Made by a program: the position numbers and the translations under genes. The notes beneath the pieces are model-generated. The model ran no database searches and was not told where the DNA came from. It was given only the letters and a program-made list of their open reading frames with translations. From Achromobacter spanius (GTDB lineage: Bacteria; Pseudomonadota; Gammaproteobacteria; Burkholderiales; Burkholderiaceae_B), in the NCBI RefSeq assembly GCF_003994415.1, contig NZ_CP034689.1, positions 1,426,001-1,490,000 on the forward strand: a stretch of 64,000 bases of DNA, read 5' to 3'. Shown piece by piece: positions 62,090-64,000 of this stretch. Each line of letters opens with the position of its first letter. Within the stretch, counting starts at the first letter, position 1.

Positions 62090-62116
62090 CGGGATCCGGA
62101 TTCGGATCCCGTTTTT
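62090..62116 (+). terminator. Rho-independent terminator or attenuator
   Basis: CGGGATCCG (62090-62098) pairs with CGGATCCCG (62103-62111) over GATT and is followed by TTTTT. It separates the binding protein gene from the transferase gene, which must have its own promoter or rely on read-through. Confidence 0.9.
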
Positions 62117-62157
62117 CTTATTCGCGGACGGTAGAAGCCTCCGCTACAGGACGCATC

Positions 62158-63987
62158 ATGTTTACGACTCGCCCGGAAATCCTAGGCACCTTCGGTGTGG
62201 TGACCTCTACCCATTGGCTGGCCAGCGCGGCAGGCATGTCGCTGCTGGAACGCGGCGGCAATGCCTTCGACGCCTGCGCGGCGTCGGCCTTTGTGCTGCA
62301 GGTAGTTGAACCCCATCTGGTTGGCCCGGCCGGCGAAGTGCCGGCAATTTTTTATTCGGCGCGCACCGGCAGGCTGGAAGTGCTGTGCGGCCAGGGCACC
62401 ACGCCCGCCGCCGCCACACTTGAACGCTACCGCGCCGAAGGGCTGAAGCTGATCCCCGGCAATGGCCTGTTGGCCACGGTGATACCCGGCGCCTTCGACG
62501 CCTGGATGCTGCTGCTGCGCGACCACGGCACGATGCGTGTGCGCGATGTGCTGGAACCCGCCATCTATTACGCCGAGCACGGCCATGCGCTGATGCCGCG
62601 CATTTCCAACACCATTGCGGGCCTGAAGGATTTCTTCCAGACCCACTGGCCCACCACCGCCCAGGTCTATGTGCCGGACGGCAAGGTGCCCGAAGCGCGC
62701 AAGCTGTTCCGCAACCCGGCGCTGGCGCGCACCTGGACCCGCGTGCTGAAAGAGGCCGAGAGCGTGGGCGCGGACCGCGAACGCCAGATCGAGGCCGCCC
62801 GCGACGCCTTCTACCGTGGCTTCATTGCTGAAGAGATCGATCGGTTCGCCCGCAACACGGACGTGATGGATGAAAGCGGCGCGACGCACCGTGGCGTCAT
62901 CACGGCCGATGACCTGGCCGGCTGGTCAGCCAGCTACGACACGCCGCTGACCTACGACTACCATGGCTACACCGTGGCCAAGGCCGGGGCCTGGAGCCAA
63001 GGCCCGGTGTTTCTGCAGACGCTGGCGCTGTTAAAGAACATGGACCTGGCGGGCGTGGGGCCGAACAGCGTGGAATTCATCCACCGCGTCACCGAGGCCA
63101 TGAAGCTGGCGTTTGCCGACCGCGAAGCCTATTACGGCGACCCGGCTTTCATCGACGTGCCGCTGGCGCACCTGCTGTCGGACGCGTATAGCGCCGAACG
63201 CCGCGCGCTGATCGGTGAAATGGCGTCGCACGATTTGCTGCCCGGCAGGGTGCCCGGGTTCGAGGCGCAGGTTGCCCGCGTGATGGACACGCTGGAACGC
63301 CTGTCTCCGGTGTCCGCGCCCGGCAGCGCCACCAACGAGCCCACGCTGGCCGATATGCGTGCTTCCGACACGCGTGCTTCCAACATGCATGCCTCGGCCA
63401 AGCGCGGTGACACCACGCATGTGGACGTGATCGACCGCTGGGGCAACATGATTTCGGCCACGCCCTCGGGCGGCTGGTTCCAGTCTTCCCCTGTGATTCC
63501 CGAACTGGGTTTTGGCCTGAATACGCGTGCTCAGATGTTCTGGCTGGAAGAAGGCTTGCCCGGCACGCTGGCGCCGGGCAAGCGTCCGCGCACCACGCTG
63601 ACGCCGTCGCTGGCGCTGCGCAATGGCAAGCCCTATCTGGCTTTCGGCACGCCAGGCGGCGACCAACAGGAACAATGGCAGTTGCTGTTCTTCCTGCGTC
63701 ATGTGCACCATGGCCTCAACCTGCAGGAAGCGATTGACCTGCCGATGTCGCACACCATGCATTTCCCCACGTCGTTCTACCCGCGCGACCGCAAGCCGGG
63801 CCACCTGGCGGTGGAAGCCAGCTTTGGCGCCGATGTGATCGATGGCCTGCGCCAGCGTGGGCATCAGATCGAAGAGGTGCCAGCGTGGTCGGTGGGGCGT
63901 TTGACGGCCGCTTCGCGGGATGAAGACGGCCTCTTGCACGCGGCGGCCACGCCGCGGCTGATGCAGGCCTACGCCATCGGCCGCTGA
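62158..63987 (+). CDS. Gamma-glutamyltransferase family protein
   Basis: A 609-residue Ntn-hydrolase-fold protein of the GGT family. The N-terminal region has GVVTSTHWLASAAGMSLLERGGNAFDACA and VVEPHLVGPAG; the small-subunit nucleophile is Thr419 in RGDTTHVDVIDRWGNM, where autocleavage before Thr would give two chains. SGGWF and PGGDQQEQWQLLF follow. No signal peptide is seen, so it is likely cytoplasmic. It may hydrolyse or transfer gamma-glutamyl or gamma-linked amides. A 15-residue repetitive insertion (ADMRASDTRASNMHAS region) lies just before the cleavage site. It follows the peptide-binding protein gene. Confidence 0.9.
   Translation: MFTTRPEILGTFGVVTSTHWLASAAGMSLLERGGNAFDACAASAFVLQVVEPHLVGPAGEVPAIFYSARTGRLEVLCGQGTTPAAATLERYRAEGLKLIPGNGLLATVIPGAFDAWMLLLRDHGTMRVRDVLEPAIYYAEHGHALMPRISNTIAGLKDFFQTHWPTTAQVYVPDGKVPEARKLFRNPALARTWTRVLKEAESVGADRERQIEAARDAFYRGFIAEEIDRFARNTDVMDESGATHRGVITADDLAGWSASYDTPLTYDYHGYTVAKAGAWSQGPVFLQTLALLKNMDLAGVGPNSVEFIHRVTEAMKLAFADREAYYGDPAFIDVPLAHLLSDAYSAERRALIGEMASHDLLPGRVPGFEAQVARVMDTLERLSPVSAPGSATNEPTLADMRASDTRASNMHASAKRGDTTHVDVIDRWGNMISATPSGGWFQSSPVIPELGFGLNTRAQMFWLEEGLPGTLAPGKRPRTTLTPSLALRNGKPYLAFGTPGGDQQEQWQLLFFLRHVHHGLNLQEAIDLPMSHTMHFPTSFYPRDRKPGHLAVEASFGADVIDGLRQRGHQIEEVPAWSVGRLTAASRDEDGLLHAAATPRLMQAYAIGR
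63352..63396 (+). repeat. In-frame triplicated 15-base repeat in GGT gene
   Basis: Three consecutive 15-base units encode DMRAS, DTRAS and NMHAS at residues 399-413, five residues before the catalytic DTTH motif. The nucleotide units differ at only a few positions, so recent slippage expansion is likely. Confidence 0.85.
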
Positions 63988-64000
63988 CCGTTCTGGAATC

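Overview
The window reads as the chromosome of a GC-rich betaproteobacterium of the Alcaligenaceae (Achromobacter/Bordetella type). Supporting signs are high GC at third codon positions, the tpiA-secG-tRNA-Leu(GAG) order, a Bordetella-type trimeric porin, two Bug/TctC-family periplasmic binding proteins, a DUF4148 protein and a PhaB-type reductase. This placement is inferred from gene content; no search was run.

Layout: 1-1227 is conserved core (tpiA 3' end, secG, tRNA-Leu, two terminators). 1327-5826 (minus) is a porin-ABC uptake operon. 5977-6096 is an IS21 istB scar. 6259-11879 (plus) is a tight run of six exported proteins: a COG3014-type lipoprotein, a YcfL-like protein, an LpoB-like lipoprotein, an unknown secreted protein, a CsgG/FlgT-like protein and a small lipoprotein. 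It is the best candidate here for an undescribed envelope system. 11927-16195 holds a tyrosine phosphatase, then a MarR regulator divergent from a flavin monooxygenase/DUF3237/TctC operon with a perfect palindromic operator. 16307-22407 carries a class IV aminotransferase/LysR pair, a nitroreductase, a GAF-GGDEF cyclase, a nested inverted-repeat element, an LprI-domain protein and an orphan ModA-like binding protein.

22604-28717 is one 2037-residue protein that combines a transglutaminase-like domain, DUF4011, an SF1 helicase, a Vsr-like nuclease and DUF3320. It is a plausible single-gene defence or DNA-processing factor. 28904-34349 holds a META/DUF4377 lipoprotein, a sulfatase with a TctC protein, a DUF4148 protein and a LuxR regulator. 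34490-39232 is a response regulator/histidine kinase/periplasmic binding protein operon (PgtABC-like) divergent from a CitMHS citrate transporter. It is followed by a frameshifted phaB-like gene and a RelE/HTH toxin-antitoxin pair. 40902-43822 holds small lipoprotein, cspA and DUF808 genes.

43922-59336 contains two complete tripartite RND efflux systems. The first (minus) is divergent from a TetR regulator. The second (plus) is followed by a cysteine-rich SufR-like regulator. A BetT-type choline transporter lies between them. 59411-63987 has 23-bp tandem repeats, a LysR regulator, a DppA/GsiB-like peptide-binding protein and a gamma-glutamyltransferase homologue; this looks like the start of a peptide or glutathione-type uptake and breakdown locus that runs past the window edge.
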